Shown here piece after piece: positions 9,015 through 18,333 of a stretch of DNA of 64,000 bases; the first letter of the stretch is position 1, and each line of letters begins with the position of its first letter. The stretch is taken from assembly GCA_023435895.1 (NCBI GenBank), contig JAEZLH010000017.1:310001-374000 (forward strand), given 5' to 3'. Under the pieces are notes generated by a model. The model had not been told where the DNA came from. It saw only the letters and a program-made list of their open reading frames with translations, and searched no databases. The DNA comes from Bacillota bacterium (GTDB taxonomy: Bacteria > Bacillota > Clostridia > Lachnospirales > Lachnospiraceae). A program made the translations under genes and the position numbers.

Positions 9015-10442
9015 ATGAACAGGAGGAAAGTTATGAAAAGAGGATTAGCCAAGATTATAGGTATCGTTTTGGTGGTTACAATGATGCTGACCGGTTGTAA
9101 GGTAGCAGTTAGTGATGAGGGGAATACTAGCACACCATCGATACAGCCAACGAAGGGCGGTACAGAAAGTTCTGCAGATAAAATTGTTAAGTATGGTAAA
9201 GAATTGACCAATCTAAATCTGGATGGCACTCTAACAAAGAAGTATGAGGGTCAGAGTATCGTTGTGCCGGTAATGTCCGGTGATTTTGAAAAAGCAGTAA
9301 ATGATGCGGTACCGATTTTTGAAAAGCTCACAGGAGCGAAAGTGGTAATAGAATCCGTACCCGGTGAACAATTTACGGATAAACTTCAATTAGATTTAAA
9401 TAATACAAAACGATATGATGTTGTATTGGCACCCATAGCCTTTTTGCATAGCTTTGCAGCATCGGGGAAAATTGAGCCTCTGCAGCCTGTAATTGACCAA
9501 TATGCAGGTAAATCCTATGATACAAGTGATTTTATTCCATCCTTATTTACAACTTACGGAATGTACAATGATAAATTATATGCAATTCCCTATAAGCCGG
9601 ATGTGGAACTTTTATTCTACAGAAAAGATTTATTTGAGGATGCAGCCAACAAAGCGGCCTTTAAAGAGAAATATGGTCGAGAATTAGAAGTTCCAAAAAC
9701 CAATGAAGAGTTAATGGAAGTAGCAGCGTTCTTTACAAAGTCCTTGAATTCTAACTCTTCTGTGGATTATGGATATTCTACGAATATGATGAAAGGCTGT
9801 ACCAGACTGCTTTATATCAACCGAGGCGGAGATGATGTTGAGAATGGTAAGCCCAATATGAATAACCAAGCAGGAGTTGATGCTCTGAACAGAGTTCTGG
9901 AATTAGAGAAATATGCTCCGAAAGAATGGATGCAGATGGGTTGGGACGAAGCAAATCAGTTCTTTGCGAATGGTAATGCAGCAATGATGGAGCAGTGGCC
10001 CGGCCTTTGGAACACCTGCCAAGCGGATGGCTCCAAAGTTAAGGATAAAGTAGGAGTTGCAGTTGCTCCTGGAGCTACCCCTGTGCTCGGTGGATGGGGC
10101 GTTGGGATTTCTGCCGGAAGCAAGAATAAAGAGCTTGCCTGGAAGTTTATTGAGTTTATGACATCTAAAGATGGTGAATTGCTTAAAATTGAAAATACCA
10201 TGGATCCTTGCAGAACCTCTTCCTACGCGATTGAAGAAGTTAATAAATCCAGTGCTTTATATGAGGCATTGATGGAATCTTTAAAATATGCGAAAACATT
10301 GGCTGATGTTGATATTCCCTATGTATCTTCCAAGTTAAATGATGTTATGGAACTCCATATTCAGGATGCTTTGAACAAAAAAGTAACACCGCAAAAGGCA
10401 CTTGAGGAAATGGAAGCTGATTTTCATAAAGAAATAAAATAA
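9015..10442 (+). CDS. Sugar ABC transporter substrate-binding lipoprotein
   Basis: A family 1 extracellular solute-binding protein of up to 475 residues, tethered outside the membrane. A charged N-terminus and hydrophobic stretch lead to the lipobox MLTGC (Cys at about residue 28). Typical binding-protein features follow (YDVVLAPIAFLHSF, YAIPYKPDVELLFYRKDLF, AAMMEQWPGLW, AWKFIEFMTSKDG). Two starts are equally well served: ATG 9015 after AGGAGG (9002-9007) and ATG 9033 after a second AGGAGG (9021-9026). The two hairpins just downstream may set its transcript level above that of the GH2 genes. Confidence 0.9.
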   Translation: MNRRKVMKRGLAKIIGIVLVVTMMLTGCKVAVSDEGNTSTPSIQPTKGGTESSADKIVKYGKELTNLNLDGTLTKKYEGQSIVVPVMSGDFEKAVNDAVPIFEKLTGAKVVIESVPGEQFTDKLQLDLNNTKRYDVVLAPIAFLHSFAASGKIEPLQPVIDQYAGKSYDTSDFIPSLFTTYGMYNDKLYAIPYKPDVELLFYRKDLFEDAANKAAFKEKYGRELEVPKTNEELMEVAAFFTKSLNSNSSVDYGYSTNMMKGCTRLLYINRGGDDVENGKPNMNNQAGVDALNRVLELEKYAPKEWMQMGWDEANQFFANGNAAMMEQWPGLWNTCQADGSKVKDKVGVAVAPGATPVLGGWGVGISAGSKNKELAWKFIEFMTSKDGELLKIENTMDPCRTSSYAIEEVNKSSALYEALMESLKYAKTLADVDIPYVSSKLNDVMELHIQDALNKKVTPQKALEEMEADFHKEIK

Positions 10443-10448
10443 GTATGT

Positions 10449-10512
10449 ATTTTTGCTTTTGCAAAAATGAATATGTGTCTGCAGTTAATATTAAACTGCA
10501 GACACGTGTTTT
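10449..10512 (+). terminator. Paired intercistronic hairpins after the binding-protein gene
   Basis: A perfect 8-bp stem (10449-10456 with 10461-10468, TTTT loop) is followed by a perfect 12-bp stem, GTGTCTGCAGTT (10475-10486) with AACTGCAGACAC (10494-10505), then GTGTTTT. Inside an operon this would act as a partial terminator or an RNA-end stabiliser that favours the binding protein over the enzymes. Confidence 0.6.
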
Positions 10513-10527
10513 AAGAAAGGAATCAAG

Positions 10528-13500
10528 ATGAGAGAGTACCATGAACTTGACTGGAATTTCCTTAATATGAACAGTCCGGCGGATTTATTTGCAGAATATA
10601 AGGATGATGGGGTACATCTTAATGAATATGATAGATGCAGAGACGGGCATGCACTGGTCTCACGCTTTTATTTAGAGAAAGAGAATATTGAATTTTCCAC
10701 TAAAGTAGTTGAATTAGGTGCGGGCATCGGCATTGGTTTATATTATGGAGATGGATGTTTTAAGGATTATCTGTTGATATGCGTAGATCATAAGGAAGTA
10801 AGCGTGCGTGTTCCAAACGGAGTTCCGCAGGGCGATACCTTTCGCATGGAAGGACCAAAACGATATTATACAATAGCTTCTGCTAGCAGGCAGGAATTCG
10901 GTAGCTTTACGATAGGTATAAAAAAGAAGCAGGATGAATTTTCAGTAATGATTCAGGATGAAGTTGTGATACGCATGGATTGTCTAAGGCTTCCCTTTTC
11001 TACGGAGGGAAAACGAATCAAGGTCATGGTAAAGGCACTGAATGAGGATGGAGTTCAACCAAAATCAAAGAGTGTTTTTCGAGGTTTTTTTGCAGAAGGT
11101 ATTCAAGAGTGTTTTGATCTTAAAGGAATATGCATGGATTGTAAGTTAAATAATGGAATGTCAAATGTATACGTTCATGTGTTAGGAGAATATAAGAAAT
11201 GGGCAAAGACCAATGAAAACGGAGAGTTTGTGGTAGAGGGCATGCCCCTTGGTAAGTATCGATTGAGCTTTGCGAAAGAGGGAAAGGATTTTCAGGTCTT
11301 AGATGGAATTCATGATGGAGGTCAGCAAATTTATACACCGGATTTTTCAGAATTAGTTCATCAAAGAGAAAGTCACCCTCAGGAGAATTTAAAAAATAAC
11401 CTTCCTCACATTGGATTAAACGGAGTTTGGAAGTTTGAGTTTGACAAGCAAGATGTTGGCGAAAAGGAAGGCTGGTTTGGTGAGGGAAAGCATGACTATT
11501 CTCACTGTATACGTGTTCCATTCTCCTGGCAATCGTTGAATGCATTTGGAGAAGAGGAACTGATGGATGAGTATTCCCTTCATCAAGCTAATTCCTTTAC
11601 CTCTAATAGCAGGGAAATCGGTGAGATCGGTTGGTATCAAAGAAGTTTCTATGTGGATGATTTTGGCGTAGATGATTTCTATGAGGGAAGCGAAAGTGAG
11701 CTTGTAATTGGAGCAATCAGCGGTGTATCAAAGATATGGCTGGATGAAGAATTAATTGGATGTACGACAGATTCTTATGAGAAATCCGTTTTTTCACTAG
11801 GTATTTTGAAGCCTCAACAGGAATACAGGTTAACAATTAAGGTGAACTATGAACATGGAAATAACTGGGCGTGTTCTGGTAAGCAGGGCTTTTGGTTTAC
11901 TGATTCACCGGGTATATGGCAGAATGTGTGGTTGCGTAAAAGAGAAGAGCTATCGGTGAAGGAGCTATTAATTGATTATAACTTTACAGATGAGAAAGAA
12001 GTAGAAATTAATTTCTTGGCGGAAATGAGTACGTTATCAGGGGCAAAGATAATGGCACAAACATCGAATAACTGTCTATCCTTTCAGCTAAAGGAATCAG
12101 GAAACTATAAGATTTCCATTAACTACTCGGCACTTTATGAGACGGAATGTGAAATTGTGCGAAATGGTCATCGCACAGGAACAAGATTAATCTTTGATTC
12201 GGTTCATGGAGATTATTTCGATAAGAAAGAATATTATTGCTATTTAAATAAAGGAGACAACAGAGTTGACTTTTTGACCGAAACAGAAGAATTTATTGTT
12301 CTCGGAGCGACGGTGGAAGAAGTAAAATTACAGCAAAAAGTTGAACTTTGGTTTGGTAATAGCTGCATTGGAGAGCTTCAGCCGAAAATTAATAGGGATA
12401 AGGGAAGTCTAGAATGTAAAGCCCACTATCATTTGAAGGAAGCAAGGATATGGAAGCCATCCGACCCGTTTCATTACCCTATTAAAATCCGAATCAAAAG
12501 CGGAGACAGTTGGACGGAATATACAAGAGGATTGGGTATTCGAAAAGTAGCAAGTTCCGAACTCAATAGCCAGAACTCATCATATATAACAATCAATAAC
12601 CAAAAGACCTATATTAGAGGGGTATTGGATCAAGGGTATAATCCTTGGGGACTGTATACGTATCCTAGATTAAGGGGTCAGTATAAAGGCAGTGCAGAAT
12701 TCGATATTAACGCTGCGAAAGAATTCGGTTATAACCTAATTCGTATGCATATTAAGGATAATGAACCGGATTGGTATGATATTTGCGATGAGACCGGCAT
12801 GCTGGTATGGGATGAAGTTCCCTGTAATTTTTATGGAACTGCAGAGGATAGGCACTGGCAAAGTATGTACATGCGTGCATTAAAGAATATGGTGAAGAAG
12901 CATAATTATCATTCGAGTGTAATACTGTGCTCAACTATCAATGAATCCTGGGGAATTACAGGGGATCATGAAAAGAGCCCTTGGGATAAACCCCTGGGAC
13001 AGAGTTTAATTAAAGGGTATGCCAAGTACTATAAGTCCCATAATTACAATGCGCTAGTTATCGATAATTCGGGCTATGGTAAGACGTCTGAAACACAAGT
13101 AATTGACCATCATGCATATCCTCTTGGTTATGAGGATGCCAGAGACTTTTTTGAACGGCTTTCCCATCAGAATTATCCGGGATCACATTTTAATTTTTAT
13201 AATAGGAAGAATAAAGATTTAATGCTTGATCATTCCATCAGAGATTTGCTGCAAAGGAATTGTTCACAGAATCTATCAACCATAAGTCACACAGGAGACG
13301 ATATACAAAGCGGGCAGCCGGTGCTGATCAGCGAATTCGTTCATACGGATAAGCAAGAGGAACTGGTAAGAATGTTTCCCGGGTTTGCAGGATATATCCG
13401 AATGAATATTGCATCACAGGAAAATGAAGATACAAGTCCACTTACCGCAGGGCGCAATAGAAGGGATTTTGGATTTGTGAGGGATGATTTTTCTAAGGCA

Positions 13501-14424
13501 TCCTATAAAATAGCGAATAGTGAAAATATGATTTATATGGATTACCCGTTTTTATCCAAGATTTTTGAAGGAGATGAACTGGAAATTGATCTATATGCCA
13601 GCTTGTGGGAAGAGGGATTATCTGAAATTGAGAGCATTCAAGTAGAATGGAAGTTCATCGGAATTGACGCAATGGGTTATTACAAGGAAACTGATATTAA
13701 CGGAACATTTTGTGTTAATGTTACCCCTTATCAACCTTTTTTAATTCAAACTATTAAGATGAAGGTGCCACAGGCAGTAAAAGGCGGTTATCTGTTTGTG
13801 AAAATAATTTCAAAAGAAGAGATGATGTCATATGTTCAATTTGAAATCTTTGAAAGAGATAGCGATTTCGTGAATGATAAAAGCAAAGTCTGTTCGCTGG
13901 AACTTGATCCTTCCGATATAATGGTACGAAGTGGTTTTGACTATAGTGACATCTTTGAGAAGGATAATCGGAATGTGATATGGGGCTATGGGAAAGGAAC
14001 AATAGCATATCAAAAAACCTTTCTGCATAAGGAGTTTACCAAAGCGGTTCTAATACTTGAGCTATCAGATTGTTTGTGCCTTCAAGGAACCCGCGAGACG
14101 GATGAATCATTAAAAGAAAGCGATATACAATTATATATACAGGATAAATTTGTAAAAGCATTACGAGTCAAAGAGCAGTCCTGTGATAAAAGAGCTATTT
14201 TTTCAAACAGCAGCTCATCTGAGGAAAGAATAAGTAATTATTCTCGGACTGGAATCTATGGATACGGCAGCCGAGTTGAGATTGATATTCCGGTTGATAT
14301 AATTGAAAGAATAAAAGAAGAAAGTGCGATTAGGGTAAAGTTGGTATCAGCGGATACGGGTATTATGATTTATGGTAACAGAATGGGTAGTCATGGTAGT
14401 AATCCGATGATTGTATTGACATAG
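10528..14424 (+). CDS. Large multidomain glycoside hydrolase family 2 protein
   Basis: A 1298-residue protein without signal peptide, so probably cytoplasmic. Residues of about 1-190 form an unrecognised N-terminal domain. Residues 190-260 resemble a carboxypeptidase-regulatory/CnaB-like beta sandwich (NENGEFVVEGMPLGKYRLSF). A GH2 sugar-binding domain (LNGVWKFEFD, IGWYQRSFYV), immunoglobulin-like region and TIM barrel follow. The acid/base is Glu806 (INESWG) and the nucleophile probably Glu936 (LISEF). About 310 further residues of beta-rich sequence form the C-terminus. Relatives are beta-galactosidases, glucuronidases and mannosidases; the exact substrate is not shown. It is roughly twice the size of a minimal GH2 enzyme. 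AGAAAGGAA precedes the ATG. Confidence 0.85.
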   Translation: MREYHELDWNFLNMNSPADLFAEYKDDGVHLNEYDRCRDGHALVSRFYLEKENIEFSTKVVELGAGIGIGLYYGDGCFKDYLLICVDHKEVSVRVPNGVPQGDTFRMEGPKRYYTIASASRQEFGSFTIGIKKKQDEFSVMIQDEVVIRMDCLRLPFSTEGKRIKVMVKALNEDGVQPKSKSVFRGFFAEGIQECFDLKGICMDCKLNNGMSNVYVHVLGEYKKWAKTNENGEFVVEGMPLGKYRLSFAKEGKDFQVLDGIHDGGQQIYTPDFSELVHQRESHPQENLKNNLPHIGLNGVWKFEFDKQDVGEKEGWFGEGKHDYSHCIRVPFSWQSLNAFGEEELMDEYSLHQANSFTSNSREIGEIGWYQRSFYVDDFGVDDFYEGSESELVIGAISGVSKIWLDEELIGCTTDSYEKSVFSLGILKPQQEYRLTIKVNYEHGNNWACSGKQGFWFTDSPGIWQNVWLRKREELSVKELLIDYNFTDEKEVEINFLAEMSTLSGAKIMAQTSNNCLSFQLKESGNYKISINYSALYETECEIVRNGHRTGTRLIFDSVHGDYFDKKEYYCYLNKGDNRVDFLTETEEFIVLGATVEEVKLQQKVELWFGNSCIGELQPKINRDKGSLECKAHYHLKEARIWKPSDPFHYPIKIRIKSGDSWTEYTRGLGIRKVASSELNSQNSSYITINNQKTYIRGVLDQGYNPWGLYTYPRLRGQYKGSAEFDINAAKEFGYNLIRMHIKDNEPDWYDICDETGMLVWDEVPCNFYGTAEDRHWQSMYMRALKNMVKKHNYHSSVILCSTINESWGITGDHEKSPWDKPLGQSLIKGYAKYYKSHNYNALVIDNSGYGKTSETQVIDHHAYPLGYEDARDFFERLSHQNYPGSHFNFYNRKNKDLMLDHSIRDLLQRNCSQNLSTISHTGDDIQSGQPVLISEFVHTDKQEELVRMFPGFAGYIRMNIASQENEDTSPLTAGRNRRDFGFVRDDFSKASYKIANSENMIYMDYPFLSKIFEGDELEIDLYASLWEEGLSEIESIQVEWKFIGIDAMGYYKETDINGTFCVNVTPYQPFLIQTIKMKVPQAVKGGYLFVKIISKEEMMSYVQFEIFERDSDFVNDKSKVCSLELDPSDIMVRSGFDYSDIFEKDNRNVIWGYGKGTIAYQKTFLHKEFTKAVLILELSDCLCLQGTRETDESLKESDIQLYIQDKFVKALRVKEQSCDKRAIFSNSSSSEERISNYSRTGIYGYGSRVEIDIPVDIIERIKEESAIRVKLVSADTGIMIYGNRMGSHGSNPMIVLT

Positions 14425-14455
14425 AGGATATTATTTTTAAAATATTGTAAGTGTC

Positions 14456-14491
14456 TAATGAATGAGCTAATGAATGAGACGATGAATGATT
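14456..14491 (+). repeat. Three tandem 12-bp units before the second GH2 gene
   Basis: TAATGAATGAGC (14456-14467), TAATGAATGAGA (14468-14479) and a degenerate CGATGAATGATT (14480-14491) lie directly before the AGGGGG ribosome-binding site of the next gene. Each unit contains ATGA, so each holds an overlapping stop and start codon. Confidence 0.7.
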
Positions 14492-14505
14492 AGGGGGATA
14501 ACAGA

Positions 14506-16260
14506 TTGATCAATGAAAAAAAATTAAATAGTCCAAGACCTGATTATATTCGAGAGAATTGGGTTGGTTTAAATGGTGAATGGGAATTTGGATATGACGA
14601 TAATAGAAAAGGATTACAAGAAAAGTGGTATTGTAGTCATTCCTTTGACAAAAAAATTAATGTTCCGTTTTGTTATCAGAGCAAGCTGAGTGGCATTCAT
14701 GATACAACAAAACATCCCTATGTGTGGTATTCCAAAATAGTAGCCATCCCAAAGAACATGAAGGACAAGCGAATCTGGCTGAATTTTGGAGCAGTGGACT
14801 ATAGGGCAATTGTATGGGTTAATGGTAATTATGTGGGCGAGCATGAGGGAGGGCACACCTCGTTTTCGTTTGAGATAACAGATTATGTAGCAGAGGAGAT
14901 AACCCTTTCAGTATATTGTGAAGATTCCTATGCAATTGAACAACCTAGAGGAAAACAGCACTGGAATGAGAAAACAGATCGATGCTGGTATACTGCAACC
15001 ACAGGAATATGGCAGTCTGTGTGGCTGGAAGCCACGGACTCAACTAGGATGGAACGGGTACTTATTACACCGGATATTGATAAAAAAGAAGTAGAAATCA
15101 AAGTGAAATTATCAGAAGAAATTAAAAACGGGATAATTGAATGGAAATTAAGCTTTGATAGTAAAGTAATCAAAACAGGGAATGTCAGTGTTGAATCAAA
15201 TAATGTTAGATTTATTATTCCGATGGAAAACACTGATCCTATTGATAATCTGGTTCATCTTTGGAGTCCCGATACGCCTCATTTATATGATTTGGAATTG
15301 ATGATGCGAAAAGACAATCAGCTATGTGATCAGGTCGAAACCTACTTTGGAATGAGAAAAATTGAACGCTCTAAAAACCACATCTTGCTAAATCATTACC
15401 CACTATACCAAAGACTTATTCTTGATCAGGGGTATTGGGCGGAAAGCTTAATTACCCCTCCCAGTGTAGAGGCATTAAAGAAAGACATTACATTAACTAA
15501 AGAAATGGGCTTTAATGGTGTACGTAAGCATCAAAAGATTGAAGCACCTGCATTTTTGTATTTAGCCGACTGCTTGGGACTATTAGCTTGGGAGGAGATG
15601 CCCTCTAATTATGAATTTACCGAAGACGGAATGAGGGCAATGAGAGCAGAATTGGAGGAAATGATTATTCGCGACTATAATCATCCCAGTATCATAACCT
15701 GGGTACCTCTGAATGAGAGCTGGGGTGTTCGTGATATTTTGTGGAATAAAAAGCAGCAGGATTATGCATTATCTTTGTATTATTCTACAAAGGCGCTGGA
15801 TGGTACCAGACTTGTAAGTACAAACGATGGTTGGGAGACAGTTACCTCTGACTTGTTGGGAATACATGATTATGAAAGCAGTGGAGAGGCATTTTTTGAA
15901 AAATACAAGGATAAAGAAAAGATATTTAATTGGACTGCGGTAGGCAAAATGATTTATGCAAACTCTTTCTCCTACCAGGGAGAACCGGTATTCATCTCTG
16001 AATTTGGGGGAGTTGCGTTCGAAGATGGGAATCATGACAATTGGGGGTATAACGAGAAAGCCTCGGATGAAAATGAGTTTTTAGAAAGAGTAGGGAGTTT
16101 AATTAAGGCAATTGAAAAATTGGATTATGTGGAAGGGTATTGTTATACCCAATTAACAGATGTAGAACAGGAAACCAACGGATTATTATATCCAGACAGA
16201 ACGCCGAAGGTTTCTATTGATAAAATCCACTCAGTTATTCTGAATTCCAAGGTTAATTAA
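14506..16260 (+). CDS. Glycoside hydrolase family 2 enzyme (beta-glucuronidase/beta-galactosidase-like)
   Basis: A 584-residue GH2 enzyme, the usual size for bacterial beta-glucuronidase-like members, with no signal peptide. Order: sugar-binding domain (NWVGLNGEWEFGYD, IWLNFGAVDYRAIVWVNG), immunoglobulin-like sandwich, TIM barrel. The acid/base is Glu404 (PLNESWG) and the nucleophile Glu499 (FISEFGG). The start is TTG at 14506, after AGGGGG at 14492-14497; the nearby ATG at 14513 is out of frame. It ends the operon and probably acts on the same imported oligosaccharide as the preceding larger GH2 protein, possibly on a different linkage. Confidence 0.88.
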   Translation: MINEKKLNSPRPDYIRENWVGLNGEWEFGYDDNRKGLQEKWYCSHSFDKKINVPFCYQSKLSGIHDTTKHPYVWYSKIVAIPKNMKDKRIWLNFGAVDYRAIVWVNGNYVGEHEGGHTSFSFEITDYVAEEITLSVYCEDSYAIEQPRGKQHWNEKTDRCWYTATTGIWQSVWLEATDSTRMERVLITPDIDKKEVEIKVKLSEEIKNGIIEWKLSFDSKVIKTGNVSVESNNVRFIIPMENTDPIDNLVHLWSPDTPHLYDLELMMRKDNQLCDQVETYFGMRKIERSKNHILLNHYPLYQRLILDQGYWAESLITPPSVEALKKDITLTKEMGFNGVRKHQKIEAPAFLYLADCLGLLAWEEMPSNYEFTEDGMRAMRAELEEMIIRDYNHPSIITWVPLNESWGVRDILWNKKQQDYALSLYYSTKALDGTRLVSTNDGWETVTSDLLGIHDYESSGEAFFEKYKDKEKIFNWTAVGKMIYANSFSYQGEPVFISEFGGVAFEDGNHDNWGYNEKASDENEFLERVGSLIKAIEKLDYVEGYCYTQLTDVEQETNGLLYPDRTPKVSIDKIHSVILNSKVN

Positions 16261-16280
16261 AGAGATAGGAGTGGTTAAAA

Positions 16281-16320
16281 ATAAGGCTGTGGCAGATTAA
16301 TCAATCTGTCACAGCCTTAT
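16281..16320 (-). terminator. Intrinsic terminator between convergent genes (minus-strand T-run)
   Basis: Eighteen bases (16281-16298) pair with 16303-16320, with one G-U and a four-base loop. On the minus strand the stem is followed by TTTTT, so it terminates the VOC gene; the plus strand lacks a T-run but the stem may also stop the GH2 transcript. Confidence 0.75.
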
Positions 16321-16373
16321 GCGCCGTTAGTGGAGACGATTGGGAGCAATTTGGATCTAAGGGTGGCTCATCC

Positions 16374-16742
16374 CTACCTCTTTGGAATAATCTCAATCCA
16401 ATAACCATCGGGATCACTAATAAAATAGATACCCATTCCAGTGTTTTCATAACAGATGCAGCCCATATCCTGATGCTTTTGGTGTGCCTCCTCATAGTTT
16501 TCTGCTTCAAGTGCCAAGTGAAATTCATTGTCCCCAAGATTATAAGGACGATCAAAATCCCTTAACCAGGTTAATTCGAGCTGGTGGGAAGTGATGCCGT
16601 CGCCTAAGAAGACAAGAATGAATTCACCGGATTCATGCTTAATGCGTCTTACTTCCTTTAAACCTAGTGCATCTTCATAGAATTTCAGGGACTTCTCTAG
16701 ATTGGTTACATTAAAATTATTGTGTAAAAACTTAAAACTCAT
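16374..16742 (-). CDS. VOC/glyoxalase-fold protein (lactoylglutathione lyase-like)
   Basis: A 122-residue single-domain vicinal oxygen chelate protein with the paired beta-alpha-beta-beta-beta modules of the glyoxalase I fold. LEKSLKFYEDALGLKEVRR and YFISDPDGYWIEIIPKR are typical, and metal ligands are plausibly His in HNNF, Glu in LELTW, His in FHLAL and Glu in WIEI. The substrate may be methylglyoxal-derived hemithioacetal, but many VOC proteins differ. The ATG at 16742 is preferred over a GTG at 16754, since GTGAGG there reads as the ribosome-binding site. Confidence 0.85.
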   Translation of the reverse strand: MSFKFLHNNFNVTNLEKSLKFYEDALGLKEVRRIKHESGEFILVFLGDGITSHQLELTWLRDFDRPYNLGDNEFHLALEAENYEEAHQKHQDMGCICYENTGMGIYFISDPDGYWIEIIPKR

Positions 16743-17042
16743 GATATTCCTCACTTTCTATTTACAGTAAATTAGGGGTTCTTAAGATAGAATACAGAGA
16801 TTGTTAAGACATAACGACAACAATAGTAAATAGTAACAATCTCAAAACCATATTAATGAGATATATATGGTAACATATAAGTATAATTTTATAACATATA
16901 ATTCTTGATAACAAGATTACATTATTGATTTTTATTTGAAAAATTTTTATCATTATTAAAATTGATAGTGGTCTCTTTCTTTTTTTGCCTTAAATTTAGG
17001 AAGTATTAATGATAACCTATAAGATTTGCATTAATATCAATA

Positions 17043-18317
17043 TCATAGTACTACTCTCAATGTAAACTGACCGTCCTTCGCTACAAACTGGCAATTTCCT
17101 TTCAGCTTTAATGCAACATATTGAATGCTTTGCGTTCCGAGTCCGTGACCGCTCTCTTTCGCCTGTGGGATGCCATCCAGCATATCCACCCGATTTGCGT
17201 AGGGATTTTTGATGGATAAAAGCAGCTTATCATTATTCATCCACAAGTTCAGAGAAATGCTTCTTTTGTCCGGTGCAAGTTTAGAAACAGCATGAATTGC
17301 ATTCTCTAAACCGTTAGAAAGAATGGAGGTTAAATCCACATCGGAAATTTGTAGATTCATAGGTATTTGAATTGAGTGATGAAATTGGATACCCTTTTCA
17401 CTAATTTCATTTTCATAGGAAGACAGGATCATGTTAACAATTTCATTCTCACAATATTTCTGTATGGCAGTTTTATCGGTCAATTCGGTAATCTCATTAA
17501 TATAGGCTTTTGCTTTATCCATGTCGCCATGCTCAATATATGAGAAAATGTTATTCAGAAAATGACGCATATCATGACGAAGCAGTGCAACGTCATATTC
17601 GGAACGCCTGATTGCTTCGATTTGCTTTTCTGATTGTTCCCTTTTCATCTCCATTAACTGGTTGTATTGCTCCGCTGCACATTTTTCTTCGTATTCCTTG
17701 AAATAAACAACACTGAAAATCAGATAAGCCATGCATAGAACGAAAGGTAAAAACTCGATTACTACCTCCGAGCCACTGTAAAGAAGGTCGGTGTAAACAG
17801 TAGCGAAATAATCAAATAGATAATACGCAGTTGGTAAAATGCTGAAAATTAAAACGGTTTTAAAGGGCTTAGTTAAAATTACAGCAATATAGGGGGCAAA
17901 ATAATGTATTATAGGGAAGGTTAATAAGATTGTAATAACTGCACGGATTCCATAGACCGCCCATGGATTACCTGGATGTACCCATGGCAGCATACTAAGC
18001 CACATGCTTAACTGGCAACAAAGGTAAGCGGACAAAATGGCGTATATACTGGATAGTACCTTGCGTTTATAGTACAGGCAAAATAATAAAACTGACGGAA
18101 GATGTGTGATAAAAGGATATATCTTATGAGTAAAACTTAATCCATCAATGGAATAGCAAATAACTTGAAGTGCATTGACAGCGATGCTAAAGATGATCAA
18201 AATAGCTATATTTTTTTTATGAAATGGTATACTAAGAATCGCTGCTGATACAAAGACTCCAAATAGAAGTAAAGTACTGTTATTCAACATCCCAAATATG
18301 AATTGTAACACATCCAT
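17043..18317 (-). CDS. GHKL sensor histidine kinase (AgrC/NatK-type)
   Basis: A 424-residue membrane kinase. About six hydrophobic segments fill residues 1-205, followed by a coiled linker (residues 215-240), an H-box with LLRHDMRHFLNN (phospho-His248), and a GHKL ATPase domain with the N-box NGLENAIHAV and G-box GHGLGTQSI. It resembles kinases that sense peptides or membrane stress and signal to LytTR regulators. It lies downstream of such a regulator, 16 bases apart, in one operon. No AgrB/AgrD-like peptide genes are near, so the signal is unknown. Confidence 0.88.
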   Translation of the reverse strand: MDVLQFIFGMLNNSTLLLFGVFVSAAILSIPFHKKNIAILIIFSIAVNALQVICYSIDGLSFTHKIYPFITHLPSVLLFCLYYKRKVLSSIYAILSAYLCCQLSMWLSMLPWVHPGNPWAVYGIRAVITILLTFPIIHYFAPYIAVILTKPFKTVLIFSILPTAYYLFDYFATVYTDLLYSGSEVVIEFLPFVLCMAYLIFSVVYFKEYEEKCAAEQYNQLMEMKREQSEKQIEAIRRSEYDVALLRHDMRHFLNNIFSYIEHGDMDKAKAYINEITELTDKTAIQKYCENEIVNMILSSYENEISEKGIQFHHSIQIPMNLQISDVDLTSILSNGLENAIHAVSKLAPDKRSISLNLWMNNDKLLLSIKNPYANRVDMLDGIPQAKESGHGLGTQSIQYVALKLKGNCQFVAKDGQFTLRVVL

Positions 18318-18333
18318 CCCTCCTTTTTATATT

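Noticed and set aside
11120..11640. Minus-strand frames inside the large GH2 gene
   Set aside because: Antisense shadows; the plus-strand frame has clear GH2 domain content.
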